DNA from: Mansonella perstans | Taxonomy: Eukaryota > Nematoda > Chromadorea > Rhabditida > Onchocercidae | Direction of reading: 5' to 3' | DNA length: 64,000 nucleotides | Assembly: GCA_037074765.1 (NCBI GenBank) | Contig: JBAMDO010000093.1 | Coordinates: 140,691-204,690, forward strand | Shown: piece by piece, positions 12,967 to 25,237 of the stretch | Numbering within the stretch: the stretch's first letter is position 1 | How the letters are laid out: the number at the start of each line of letters is the position of its first letter | The notes under the pieces: generated by a model | Databases searched by the model: none | What the model was told of the DNA's origin: nothing | Seen by the model: only the letters and a program-made list of their open reading frames with translations | Position numbers and translations under genes: made by a program

Positions 12967-15900
12967 CCTGAAACGGATGATAATAAAAAATGAGCACTTG
13001 TAAACAGTAGCAAGGAAAAATCTTGTAGTATACAACCTTGGTAAATGTAGTATACAACCTTGATGAATTAAGCAACTCCAGAGATCAGAAATTTTCGAAG
13101 CTATAACTCACTCAGTTCTGGTTCCAGTCCAAATCTGGAAGTTATGAAATAGTAAGCTAACTTTCCCCCTAACCATGCTTTCATTAATTATAATATCAGA
13201 GAATAAACTTATTCGACGGTTAAGCTGTACAATCGAAATTCATGATTTCATGTTGTTTAGTGGTTGTAAAAGTATTTCCCTTTTTGCAATTGCGAGGCAA
13301 GCATAAGCGAACAGTTGTGAGATGCGGCATGCAACCAGTTCGTGACCTTAGGTAATAAATTATTTTAATGAGACCAATTCCAAACTCTGCCTTTTTCGTG
13401 AATTGTATTGGTCGCATGTGCGTCCCATTTAACCATGTTATTGTGAATATACATTTAATTAACTCATATCCTCGATATGAAGGAAGAAATTCCAAGTATT
13501 TCTTAGTTTTTGTTATTTATTAATTGAAAATAGAATAAAACATTTGAAAATGCATTTCACATTCAATTTGCATTTAGTCATTGCAGCAACAGCAATTGTG
13601 TCTTTTGATTCGTTGCTATCATTTCCAATGTTTCATCTTGTTTATGATTATATCAATGCATTCTGAATATGTTCAAAGATTTTTTTCAACTTTTTCTCTT
13701 TTCTTTTTATTTCAGGAAAAGTTCTGAACATAGAACGTAAATACTTTATCTTTTAACTATCAGCGTCAGTAAAAAGTCTTCTTGTCGCCTGCCATCTTTG
13801 TGCCTTGTCTATTTCACCTTGTTACACCATCTATTTTTGCTGTATTCATTGTTTTTGAATATCGTACATATGTTTTTGAACTTGCCATTCCTATCATTTA
13901 TTATTCACTCTTTTACCGCATACTTAAAATTCGATCTTTACAGATTTTCGAGAGATATGCGAACCATAAATTTTTATTTATTTGTTGATCTCTGACTAAT
14001 TTTAAAATGTTTCGAATTATTTATCACTAATATTATATTTTTATCAATATGATTTGCGTGTAGTCATTAACAACAACAGTACCAACAGCTTCGATCTTAT
14101 TTACTTTAATATTTTAAGCAGGGGGTTAGATTCTTTTCAATTTTTAATTGGATAAACTTCGTAATTATTTCATCGAACTCTTTTGACTAGCTGATGAAGT
14201 CTTTACGATTGTTTACTACTGATAATATGTCTTATCAAAATGATTTGACATCAACAGAAATCAACAACTACAACATCTACGATACTGTTATTATTTGGAT
14301 GATTGAGGAAAAGAGGCAGATGAGAAGAGGGATGTTGGCTTAATTGTAATTGTTATTTTGATAGCAAGAAGTGACTCTCCAAGTGACAAGTGCGATCAAA
14401 TAAATGTCGCCATCTTTCTCTGTCAGTAATGCAAATATTTCGATCAAAATAATTTTAATTTATTTGATTTTATGCTTTCTGCTTATCATATAAAAGTTTT
14501 TCTAAAAAACATTGTATAAAGAAAATTTTGTTTCAGGAAATGACAGACATTCCATTTGCACTTTTTTTTTTTTTTTTTGAATCATTTCTTTTCGTCCTTT
14601 TCATTTCCTTCCGCTTACTTGTTTCATGAGAACAGGGTATTATAAATTGCAAACGGAATATTTTCATAATACAGTTTGCTATGTTATGAATGGTTCAATC
14701 GAGGGAGTATAATGCCTTTCGAAATTCTTAATATTACTTCCTCTTCGTTTTTCATTATCATTTAAATAGTTAAAATAATCATTAAGCAAAAAAGAAAAGG
14801 AAATATGGATTATTTCGATATAAATACTCTTTAGATCTCCAACGTTTTTTTTACCATCGCTATTCTACTTAAATTAAAGGCTGAATTATATCCTACTGTG
14901 ATCCTATCACAACAATGATTTTGTGCTTAAGTTACATCTTGTGTAGTTGCACAATCAATAAAAAGTCTAGGCCAGTCAGTTCTATTAATATTATTGATTA
15001 TTGTTTATGTCAAAGCAAATAGTACAGTTGTTTATTCATGTTCAATATCAATAAAATTAAATGCGCTTATTATATAATTGCATGCGAACCATTATACTAA
15101 GTGTAGGAAAAGATCTGTATATGATAATTTTCTACTTAATTCTTAATTAGACAATTCGCATTTCATTGAATGCTATAAATAATTCAACAACTTTATAACA
15201 GATAAAAGGTCGTGGGTTAAAAGTAGTTTCATTTAAAATTTGGCTGTTTTCAATACATACTAAAGGAATTATTACTTATCCTTAAAAGTAGAATACTTCT
15301 TTGCAATGCTATTAATGCATTTGTTCCGTCAAATAGCAAGAAAACAGTTAATTTCATTTAATATAATCCACCAGCTTCATTTTCGGAAAATAATAAGTAT
15401 GTTGGTATTGAATGGTCAAATTGACGTGATCCGCGACTTTTTATGTACATCGGATATTGATGATACCGCAATCTATTGCATTTCAGCATCGGCGCTTTCC
15501 ATGAGTTTGTTTCCCGTTTTAAACGTTAAACAGGCAAATTTAAATGCAAAATTCGAAAAACCATCCAGTGGAATTTACTCTTTATTATCTCTGGATTTTT
15601 CAAATAATGAGAGAAGTTTTCTTGTTAATGCTTATGATTCACAGTTTTACTGGCTCTGTTTCATCCCTTTACTCTCTACTTGAGCTTTCTCATACTTGTC
15701 ATAGATATGGGCTTGCTTTTACAAAGACATTTTTTCAGTAATTTTCAGATTGAACGGATCTAAACTAATGTGAATTCATAACTTATGTATATTGAATAGA
15801 TTTTTTTATTTTCCATTTAAAAATCTCTAAATTATTCAATATAAATTGGCGAGGGACATACAGGAATTGCAAGAATTTGAAACTCCAAAAGTTTTAGTAT

Positions 15901-17540
15901 GTCACAAAGAGTTTAACCAAATAATGAACTAATTGATAACCGTATTGTTTTGTTTTGTTCATTTCTCGCATATAGAGATATTGCATAAAGTTTTGTTTAT
16001 TTTGAATTATTTGAATGTAAACTTTTAGTTTTGCTGGATATTGAAATGAATTGTATCACTCTGTTCCTCTCTCATACCTTCATTTAACCGGTTTCTCGTG
16101 GTGCAAAGTATGTTGATGGATAGCAGACATTAAACAGTGACAGTCGTGGAATTAAGCGCATTGTGATTTCATAACATATGCTATTCCATTTGAACTATTA
16201 TTATTGATCATTATTACTGTCTCTGGCATACACCGTAATATGAAAATTCATTATGAGAAAGTAGCATTTTAATTTTTTAATTTTATCTTTATCTTTTCTA
16301 AATTTTCCAGTTCTGCATAAGTCACGTTTGCTATTTAGGAAATTTTCCTGTGCTATCGTAAAATTTATCCTGATTTCTACACATGGCTCATGTGTGTTTG
16401 TCTCTGAATAATTTCTGTCTTTGTTCATGCCTTCATGCAATCAGGAAGTTTCATAACCTTGCTGAAAATCTTCTGTCATTATCTTGCTCGTACCTTCTAT
16501 CATGACAGATTCACCACCTTGTTGGTATTTCCTAAAAGAGGCACTGAAAATTTAATTTCACGACTGAGTTTGTTTGTGGGCAATTTTTGTGCAATATTTA
16601 GTCTAAGATTATGTAGTAATATTGATAATTTAAAGCGATGCATCTTGATATACTATGTGCTATTGATATATCGCAATATCTCATTATGTGCTGATATCAC
16701 AATGTCACAATATCTCAACAAAGTTATTGGATAGCGACGCACATCGAATCATAGTATTTTTGATTATATTGCATTACCACATTTTAACCATTTTCTGATA
16801 TCACCAGCTGACCTTTGCACATTTTTTGCATAATTCCTTGAAAATATAAACTTTATAGGACGAGAAAACTTGATTGCGAGAGAATAATTATACTGTATTG
16901 AAAATTGAATTTTTCACTACAAATCCTCCAACTGCCGTAATATTTGTTTCTGCTTACCACTTCTAACACATCATTTACACGATATACCATCGTGTCATTT
17001 GCTGCTACTATTATTATTGCTATTCGCCATCAATAAATTCCACTGCTGCAATTTATTTTGCAAACTTTTCATCATTACCGCAATTCTGGGATGACAGCCA
17101 GCTCAACATATTTTTACCAAATACAGGTTTATTCATTTAAATGCTTTACAATTTGTCGCAAAATACTTTTGTCTCACAATTCTTGAATTTTGAATCTTCA
17201 ATTGGACTTCAATTGAAATTTGTAGTTATTAAAAAAATGGATCTCCTATAATCGTATGAAAAAAGCCTAAGTAAGTATGAATCTAAATAAATCTAACATG
17301 AGACTATCTAGCTGTAGATGTTTAACAGCCACACTCACTACAATCGGGAAAATAAGTTTTAACTCGTTTGAATGGACATATAAGATCGATTCAGATGTCC
17401 TAAATCTTGCCTTTAATTTCAATCGCGTTTTTGATTCTTTTATGCTTCATTGAGTACAATATATGACAGTTATACACCTTCTTAGTGATTCTAATACATG
17501 CCACTATACATGTTCCAAATTTGCGCCGATATTTTTCCAG
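12967..17540. other. 4.6 kb without a supportable gene
   Basis: AT-rich sequence. The longest open frames are a 125-codon + frame at 15306-15683 and a 91-codon - frame at 13220-13495. Neither has family signatures or splice context that I recognise. The missing N-terminal exon of the membrane protein that begins at 17541 must lie somewhere in this stretch. Confidence 0.45.
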
Positions 17541-20500
17541 GCATGCAATATAATATTGATCATAGTGGGATTTACAGCTGTAGGCCTTGCTGCAAGTCAA
17601 TTTTGGATTGTTTCTTTCAACAGCTACCGGTAAATGATCCTCTGCTTGTTTTTTTCATAACAGTATTCACTCTTATGTATATTGCTAGGTCCATGGTTTT
17701 ATGAACTTGTCATCAAAAATGTTTTTCTTGTACGTAAAATCGAGTATTTGGAGAATTATACAAAACATTCTTAATTTCATTGCCTTTAATTTTGTCGTTC
17801 CTCAACCTCTGAATATATCTGGGAAATTTATATTCCAGGAAGATTGATCCACGGCTACTAAACTGGATTTATGTACTTGCTGGCTTAGTAGGCCTGTACA
17901 CCTTATTTCACAATCATGGAATTGTTGTGGCAAAGACAGTGTACTGTGCATCGATCGCTATTGCCATTTATTCCATAGCATTCTATTGTGTTACGCTTTT
18001 CAGGGTAATCGATATAGTACGATTTCCCGGAGGATGTTTGCAAAGAAGGCTTTCTTTTTAGGATAATTGGATAGAAAAGCGGGAAAAATTAATAAGATTT
18101 CAGTCCTTTCATATCAGAATAGTGCTTTTAAGCAGGAAGGAAATATTCATCTTTATTACCATTCAGCTTTTGCAAGTATTTAGATAGTGCATCTGAGCGA
18201 TGCACTGATGCAGGAGCAGGTTAATCCTCAAAACGAAATGCAGTACGATGAAGTGGTGGGCAGTTTTACGGTCACACTGGTCATCTGTTCTCTTATGATC
18301 TTCGTACCAGTTGTTGCTTGCTTAGCGGCACTCGTTTGTGCTACACTTCTCAACCGTATCATTGTCATGAGCCAGCCAACTTGGCCACAGTACTCAGTGA
18401 GTAGTTGCTAGATATCTTCATACTTTGCGGATTTTCTCATAATCATTTTATCGAAGATAGAACCACCGCTCGCTATTTTCAAAAAAACAGCTATTTTCAC
18501 CTGAATTTTACTTGACCATCCCGGCCTTTCAGAATTCTCTGCATTTAAGATTTTTCAACTTAGCTATTTTTTATGTGAAAAATTCCATCTCATTTCTTGA
18601 TTTGTCTTCTGCTGAAAACATGATCCTCACAATATTTGTTAAATAAAAAGAGGAATAATTTTTGAAGGATTTGAAACCTGAAATGTTAAAATCTCGTACG
18701 ATTTATAGCGTGACCAGAATAAGAAATATCGTGCGCACCGCTTAGGCCTCACTGTGTTGGCAGCAATAAAATTATTTCTGGCATTATGCGCTCTAGCTTT
18801 GGCTATTTTCCTTGAATATGAACATCAACCAGTTAGTTTTATTACTGTTATTAACAGTGTCATATTCACTGTTTCCGACAAATCCGTTCGAACTTCTGAA
18901 AGCAGGATGCTGCAAGTAATCCGAAAAAAGTTTTATTTCCAGTCTTAGTTCTGTCATAATTTTACCTGCAGCTTCAGATATCAAGTAAAGATCCATTTGT
19001 GTTGATTACTGTGGATCACATTGCTACGCTGTTGGCAGTTGTTAGCGCAATCGTAGACATGCATTCGACTATCACAAGCAGGCAATCCGAAACTAATTAT
19101 AAAGTGCTGCTTTTTTTTTTTTGTTCCTGGATTTGCAATTATGCACGCACCTGTCCTTTTTTATATCATATTATATCATACAATAACATATCATACTTTT
19201 TGAAAAAAAGAAAATTTTTATAGATTTGCAGGTTGCAGTTGGGATATCTGTGAGTGCAGCAGTTTGGTGTCTGAAATCATTGGATATTGAAATGTACCCC
19301 TATTATTACAATGATATTCAGAAATGGCGAGGAGTAGTCATAGCTACTCGAAATGGAACTCAAAGTTAGCCTGCCTTTCCCATTACCAGGAATTGAAATT
19401 ATTTCTCTTCACTTCTCCATCTTCGCCTTATTTTGGTTCCTTTCCCCAAAAAAGCGAAGTGAACAAATTTAAAGCTTTTATTCTCTCCAATTGTTTTCTT
19501 TCAAATCCCTACCGAAATTTAGATAGTATTATTTTTAATAGATCTGATAGAGTAACAAGTGTGATTTTGTTTGTGCGAAAATTCTGATTTCTTTCTTTAC
19601 ATTGTTGTTGACGCTGTTCTAAACTGTAGCAATATCAGCAGGTATGGCAGATCGAAATTACTTGATTTTCATCATCAAAAGTATTTTGCTGGTCTTGTTT
19701 GCTTTGCTTTTCGGTTTAAATTTGCTGTCTGCTGTTCAAGCTAATAAATGTGTCCAGTACGAGTATTGTAGTGAAGATTCGATGATTCAAAAAAGTCTTT
19801 CTTTACAGAGCAGGTTTGTCTCCATCGTCTTTCAATCTGTAATTTTTTACATGATCATGTTATAATTTCAATTAAAATAATATTTCTAATTAGTTCGCAT
19901 TTTCTTCTATTGCAATGAGCTTGAATATCATTCGGCTCTGAAAAATGAACAGAAGAGCTTGGAGCTGACACTGACATGTAAGAAAGGAGAACAAATACGA
20001 ATTGAAAAGATTCAGATTTAAGGTAAAGGAAATCATTGTTTAAAATCGTGCAATAACTAAGTAATAACAAATGAATTAGTTAGATTAAGTTCAAATAAGT
20101 TGAAAATTCAGTGGTTGTTACAGATGCCTGGGGTTGTTACATTTCATTTGGGGTGCATTGCTGATGGTGCTCATAATACTTGGATTGATTGATGTACCCT
20201 GGAATGCAAATTATATCGGTGCTGATTTAATGTGGCTTTCTGTCTTATTGTTAACTACAGGCATATTATACATTACTCATTCTTGGTAATTTTACAAACG
20301 ATTTAGTTCAAGTCATCTCTTTTATGAAATTAGATTTTATGTGAATCCTCTTTCCTTTAGGAACTGTTCTATATTTTGAAATTGATTAATGTGCAAAACG
20401 GGCAGTTTTATCAGCAGAATTGCTTGTCGGTCGAATTTTGCCAAGTCTCTGGAAATCTATTTCTTATGTTGTATTTGTTCAAGTGCAATCGAATATTGCA

Positions 20501-21284
20501 TTATAAATGATAAAACGCTTGTTAATTTAAGATGGATCCAAATCCAATAATTGCTTTGTTTTTTATTGTAGCTCGCAACTGTCAATAAATTTTTCACTTG
20601 GGTTCATCTGTTTCGCATGTGCCATAGAAAAAATGTGCTCAAGTATCAATCTCACATACCAATCCGCAACTTATCCCACATTTCTCAATGGTCCGGAAAA
20701 TGTATTTATTGGTCGATTACTTTTACACTCGGTGCAACTTACGGTAGGTCTTTTCAGTCATGTATATATTGGAATTGATAAAAATTTCTATAGTTTTGCT
20801 TAGAGTTGTGGCAAATCTACGCAGATAATTATGTAATACGAAGATGGCATAAAATTTTTTTTTTAAACTAATTAAAAGTTAAATGTATGATATATCGATC
20901 CACCGGTTCATTGGTTTTTTTCATCAGTAGAACGATTCTTTTTCAACTATGAGTCATTTTTATCGAAAATCTTTTTTTTTGAAAATATTTTGTTATGCAT
21001 TTTGACCAGTCTATAAACAAATTAAGTTCATAAAGTGCACCTATAGTAGTAGGTGGTATGTTAGGATTGCACCTACGGTAGTTTAGGATTTAGAATGTAT
21101 TTGGAATTAAAATATATTGAGGACTTCATTTTTAGATCAAATTTGAGCAGTAAATATGAACTATTTTCTATTTCAGATCCTCTTCTTGGAAACTCTCACA
21201 GGATTCTTTTCCGTCATCATACATAGTCGTGCTTTGAAGCAGCGATACCACCACGCAGTGAAGTATTTCGCAAGTTCGCGTTAA
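17541..21284 (+). CDS. Large multi-pass membrane protein built of repeated four-helix modules, 5' end missing
   Basis: Ten exons can be chained from 17541 (after TTTTTCCAG) to a TAA at 21282-21284, giving about 490 residues without the N-terminal start. Exon phases agree at every junction, including AG+A into the 20.13 kb exon and TG+C into the 20.58 kb exon. Hydropathy by eye shows about 12 membrane helices in a repeating pattern: helix, short loop, two helices, a loop of about 30 residues, helix. Module 1 spans 17.54-18.4 kb (ends NRIIVMSQPTWPQYS), module 2 spans 18.71-19.8 kb and module 3 spans 20.13-21.28 kb (ends HHAVKYFASSR). The long loop of module 3 contains Cys and an N-glycosylation-like NLT. 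No family recognised. A stop at 19367 and an ATG at 19644 (MADRNYLIF) also allow a split into two genes. I favour one protein because a phase-compatible GTTAGC donor bypasses that stop. Confidence 0.6.
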
Positions 21285-21657
21285 CTTGTTTGTTATGTTA
21301 ACTTGCAAAACTTTGGTTGTTTTAGTGAAGTTTTAAAATTTAAATAGAGCAGGAGTCAGAGCATCTCACGGTGCATAAAGTTGCAAAAATCGAGCGTAGT
21401 TTTCTGTCTTTTTATTAAGTTATTTCGTCAGAAAATTTATCTGGGAGTAGTTGAAATATAAAAGCCACAGAAAGAAAATATGATACACTCATCCTTTGCA
21501 GTTAATAAAAGTACTAATATTGCTGGTTTGATAAAAGAGTGAATTTAAAATTTATGTCATTTGCCCATTTGCTTTGTCCTTGTTCAGTACCACAAGATTT
21601 GATAAAGTAATAAAATCAACAAATTGAGGTATACACATAATATTGCTTTTGGGCAAT

Positions 21658-23892
21658 ATGTTCTACGGCGTAGTATTTGTTAGCTGCAACATTGTATTCA
21701 CGCTCGGTTACTGGATGTTTTCTGAATCGCCAGTCGAAATTCCCTTCTTCCAAATGGGTAATGGCCTACTGGTGTTTGGCATTTCCGTCTTGCAGGTAGT
21801 ATACTACTATGCATTTTCCTTTTCTAAAATATTTGTTAATCTTAGAATTGAGATGATATTAAACACCATTTTTTTGCGAGTGTGCTACATTTCTCATTTC
21901 CGTGATTTCATTACTGTCAATAAATGTTTTATTCAGGCATTTTCACTATGCTATCCTGCAATGTTGCCTTCTGTGACAACACTGAACGTAGTGTCTGCAT
22001 CAGTAGCTTTGTTCATGGTTAGCTACGCCATGTCCAACACCTACCTTCTGGTATTATTTTTTTTCTCTAAGTTCAAGCATTTGCAGAAAATCCAACGCGT
22101 TTTGCATGGATTAGTGCAATTTTCAGGAGACTGCTACCTAACATAAACAATTGCATCATTTTGTGAATTAATTTAGGCAATGTTGTTGTTCACAGTTGAG
22201 GGATTTCGCTGGGTGATTATTGAAGTGGCTTTAATATTAACTGCTTGCGCCACTATTTCTTCTATTATATCCACATTTTGTTCTACTTTTGCTGTTATCA
22301 GGTTTGATTTTTAATCTTGCTTTCGACCAGGAAAACTTTTCGCTTTGTTAGCTGTAACAGATTTGATACGGCAAGTTTCCTGGATTTATTGATATTGCTG
22401 GCAGATAGCAAACTGCATTGAAATGCAAAAAGCTAGAACCGACGGGACACTCAGTGCATCATATCTTCTGTTGATCTTCTGTGGACGCAATCAAAGAAAA
22501 ATCATGGTGCTGGCCATTTTCTAGCTTTTCTTCTCAAATCAAAAATTGGTTTGGTTATTGACAGGAAGATTCAAGAGTTGCAAGATTTTTTAAAGTTCAA
22601 GAGAGTCCCAAAACTAGCAATAAATTGGTAATCCACGATTTAAATCTGCACTTACTGGAGGTCTGAAATTCATCTTGTTTAATGCATAATTCCTCTCAAC
22701 AGCATATTCTTTTACCGTAATTCATTATTAGTTCAAAAAAAGCATTTCCTCACTCACCTTTAAGCTCTCAGCAAATGAAGTTTTTCATTTTCTTAACATT
22801 TGCTAACTTGCATGAAATTTGGATTGTCTTTTAGTTTCCTGTACGTGATGCATCGGAAGCCTGCTACTACATCAACCATCGCACTGTGTGACGAGAACAA
22901 CTACGGTACTCAGCAAACATTGGTTAGTCCGCAACTGCAGGTATTTTTTTATATTGCTAGTGGATAAAGCTTAAATATTTATTATTCATTTCATCTCGGT
23001 GTTTCTACCTTGTGTAAAGAAGGCAAATATCTCGAAAATCACAGATCATTAACTAGTTTCTGAAGTAATATGAGCTTGTCAACTTATTGTAGATACGACG
23101 TTAAATTAACAGTTTTAAAAATTAGTTATTTAAATTGGAGTAAGAGGCTTAGTATGATTATTCAGACGTTATTAGATTAAAATACTCTTTTATTAACTTA
23201 AAAAGGTAATTTAGAAATAAGAAGAAATATTCATCTCATTTCGTGAATGGTAACGAAATTAGCACCGTAAGTTTTCTGTAATAATTTAGGCACCAGCAGT
23301 TCGGCATATGGAGGAACAATCGATCTATTGGTCAACAGACGAAAATCCTTATTATTACCAGACTTCAAAACGTTATTACGACCAGCCTTACAGGATTGAC
23401 TCAGGGTGGCTTTTCATGTTTTCACATTTCATAAACTTTGCAATTTCATTATGAAATTGATTGAAAATTGTTTCAATCAATTTTTTGGAATTTTTGAATT
23501 CAGTTGTATCTCTTTATTGTCATAGTTTTCTCTTTTTAAAACGAATTTTTATAATTTTTCAAAACCTTCAAATTTAGTTTTTTATCTCTAGCTAAAATTA
23601 AAAAATCATGAAAACTATACATGTGACATAAAACCAGCTGTAAATTTACTATTTGTTTTGATGAGAACGATTTGTAATTCCGATTTTGAAGCGGTTGAAA
23701 CCTAATTTTTGAAACATATCAGCAACAGTGGTTTGCAGGTATTACGGATATGCGCTGGTCAACCCACAAACGTTCGATTCACAGCATGCCGCAATGGGTA
23801 CAGATAGCAGTGGTAGAGTTGATTTTGGACGATATTTTCGAAGCGTCAGTTCTTCCGCTGCTCAAACAAGAATTGGACATGTTTTCAATTAA
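21658..23892 (+). CDS. Four-helix membrane protein with tyrosine-rich cytoplasmic tail
   Basis: Six exons from an ATG at 21658 to a TAA at 23890-23892, about 250 residues. Donors and acceptors are phase-consistent throughout. Membrane helices lie near FYGVVFVSCNIVFTLGYWMF, GNGLLVFGISVLQAF, VVSASVALFMVSYAM and WVIIEVALILTACATIS, so the protein has the same helix, loop, helix, helix, loop, helix layout as the modules of the gene just upstream. After the last helix comes a basic YVMHRKPATTST stretch and a tail of about 120 residues with a tyrosine cluster (TDENPYYYQTSKRYYDQPYR), ending in SSSAAQTRIGHVFN. The gene starts 374 bases after the stop of the upstream gene, which suggests a tandem duplicate or a shared transcript. 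Family not recognised. Start choice is the first ATG in the exon and lacks an obvious acceptor just before it. Confidence 0.65.
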
Positions 23893-24276
23893 GAATGATT
23901 TATATTAAACACTTTATTGTAGATATTGCTGTTCGTCTTTTCATAGTATTTAAGCTTCCGATTTTTTAAAGTGAAACAAGACCTGCTTCGCAACAGAAGT
24001 CTCTAGTATTTTAGATTCAACTTTAATGCTAGCTTTAAAGTTCCAACAATTTTATCTTGCTTAAATTCAAAATCTGAAGTTGAACTCTGCAGAGGGATAC
24101 AATAAGGTTGAAATTTACTACCAATTTATTAGAGAGATCTGAAATTTTGCTTCAGTGGCTACTGAACCCACATAAAAGTCCGCGTTTGCATCATGATTAA
24201 GTGAAGGTCATCTTTTCTCTGTAATTATGCTAGAAAACCAGGCTTTAATCCCTTTCTTTCTTTTTTTTATTTCTAG
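23893..24276. other. 3' flank of the four-helix protein gene; no gene seen
   Basis: AT-rich, without coding-like blocks on either strand. Confidence 0.5.
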
Positions 24277-25237
24277 ATATTGTGATAAATATTACCGTGC
24301 TTTCAGTCAGCATTTCTGCTGAACTTCTATTTTTATTCACTTATCATTCACATATTTAATATAAGGTTGGTAAAAGGAGTTTTAAACAATGTCGCGCATC
24401 AAAACTACTGAAGTATATGTTCGGATTTTGGTGCGATTGACTCGCATAGTTTTGAGAATTACTATCAAGTCATTTCGTTCGGCTAAAACTTGAACTTTGT
24501 CAGGTTTATTTTCCATCCAATAATTGCTTTCGAGTTTCTTGGATTCACTAGAACTTCTTTTAAATTTCATGATTTATCCAGTTTTGTCTTATTGACGGGA
24601 ACTTTTGTAACTTACAGCAAAGGTTGAAAAATTGTTTATGCCCAACCTCGATTATTTTTAGATATTGGTAGACTTTGTAAATTTGTTAAGATCAACTCTG
24701 CATATTTTATTTGGTGATGTGATGATTTTTTAATTGACTTCAGTTATTTTCCCAAGAATTTAATATTTCATATCATTATTCTTATTTTTGCTCTTCTTAT
24801 CCTCTCCCTTTCCAGAAAGAATCATTGACATTCAAAAAAAGATGTCTTCAAGCTTCGTCAAAAGCGAAGAAGTTCTTTATCCGTGCTTTGCTAATGTCGA
24901 ATGTTATTGCAATTCATATTTGTTACATACTGCCGTTGGTTTCTATTTTCTTCTTATGGTAAACTGCAGTTTGTGTTTTCTGCTTCATGAGTCAAGTGCA
25001 TAATGATCTTATTCTGTCCGTACTGCTTTTTTGAATACATGTAATGAATTGATCAAGTTAAATGTAATGTAGTAAGAGGCATATTTTGAATCCTTATTCA
25101 CTTAATTGATGGCAGATATATAAAGCAAGTTGATATGATTTTTTGTTTTTTATATTTTGTTTGCTGTAAAATCCTTTTTATTCAGTTTGGCGTTTTCGAC
25201 ATCGATGAAGTTTAAGTTGCACGGAAAAAGCATCTGA
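24277..25237 (+). CDS. Possible membrane-protein exons (weak)
   Basis: Three short blocks follow good acceptors: 24277 (after TTTCTAG; hydrophobic VINITVLSVSISAELLFLFT), 24816-24958 (after CTTTCCAG; a basic segment KKRCLQASSKAKKFFIRALL, then a hydrophobic run ending IFFLW or IFFLC) and 25186-25237 (STSMKFKLHGKSI then TGA). The second and third join in phase. The first has no in-frame donor before its stop, so the chain is incomplete. It could be the remains of a receptor-like gene or another member of the neighbouring membrane family. I cannot place it, and the reading could be accidental. Confidence 0.2.
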
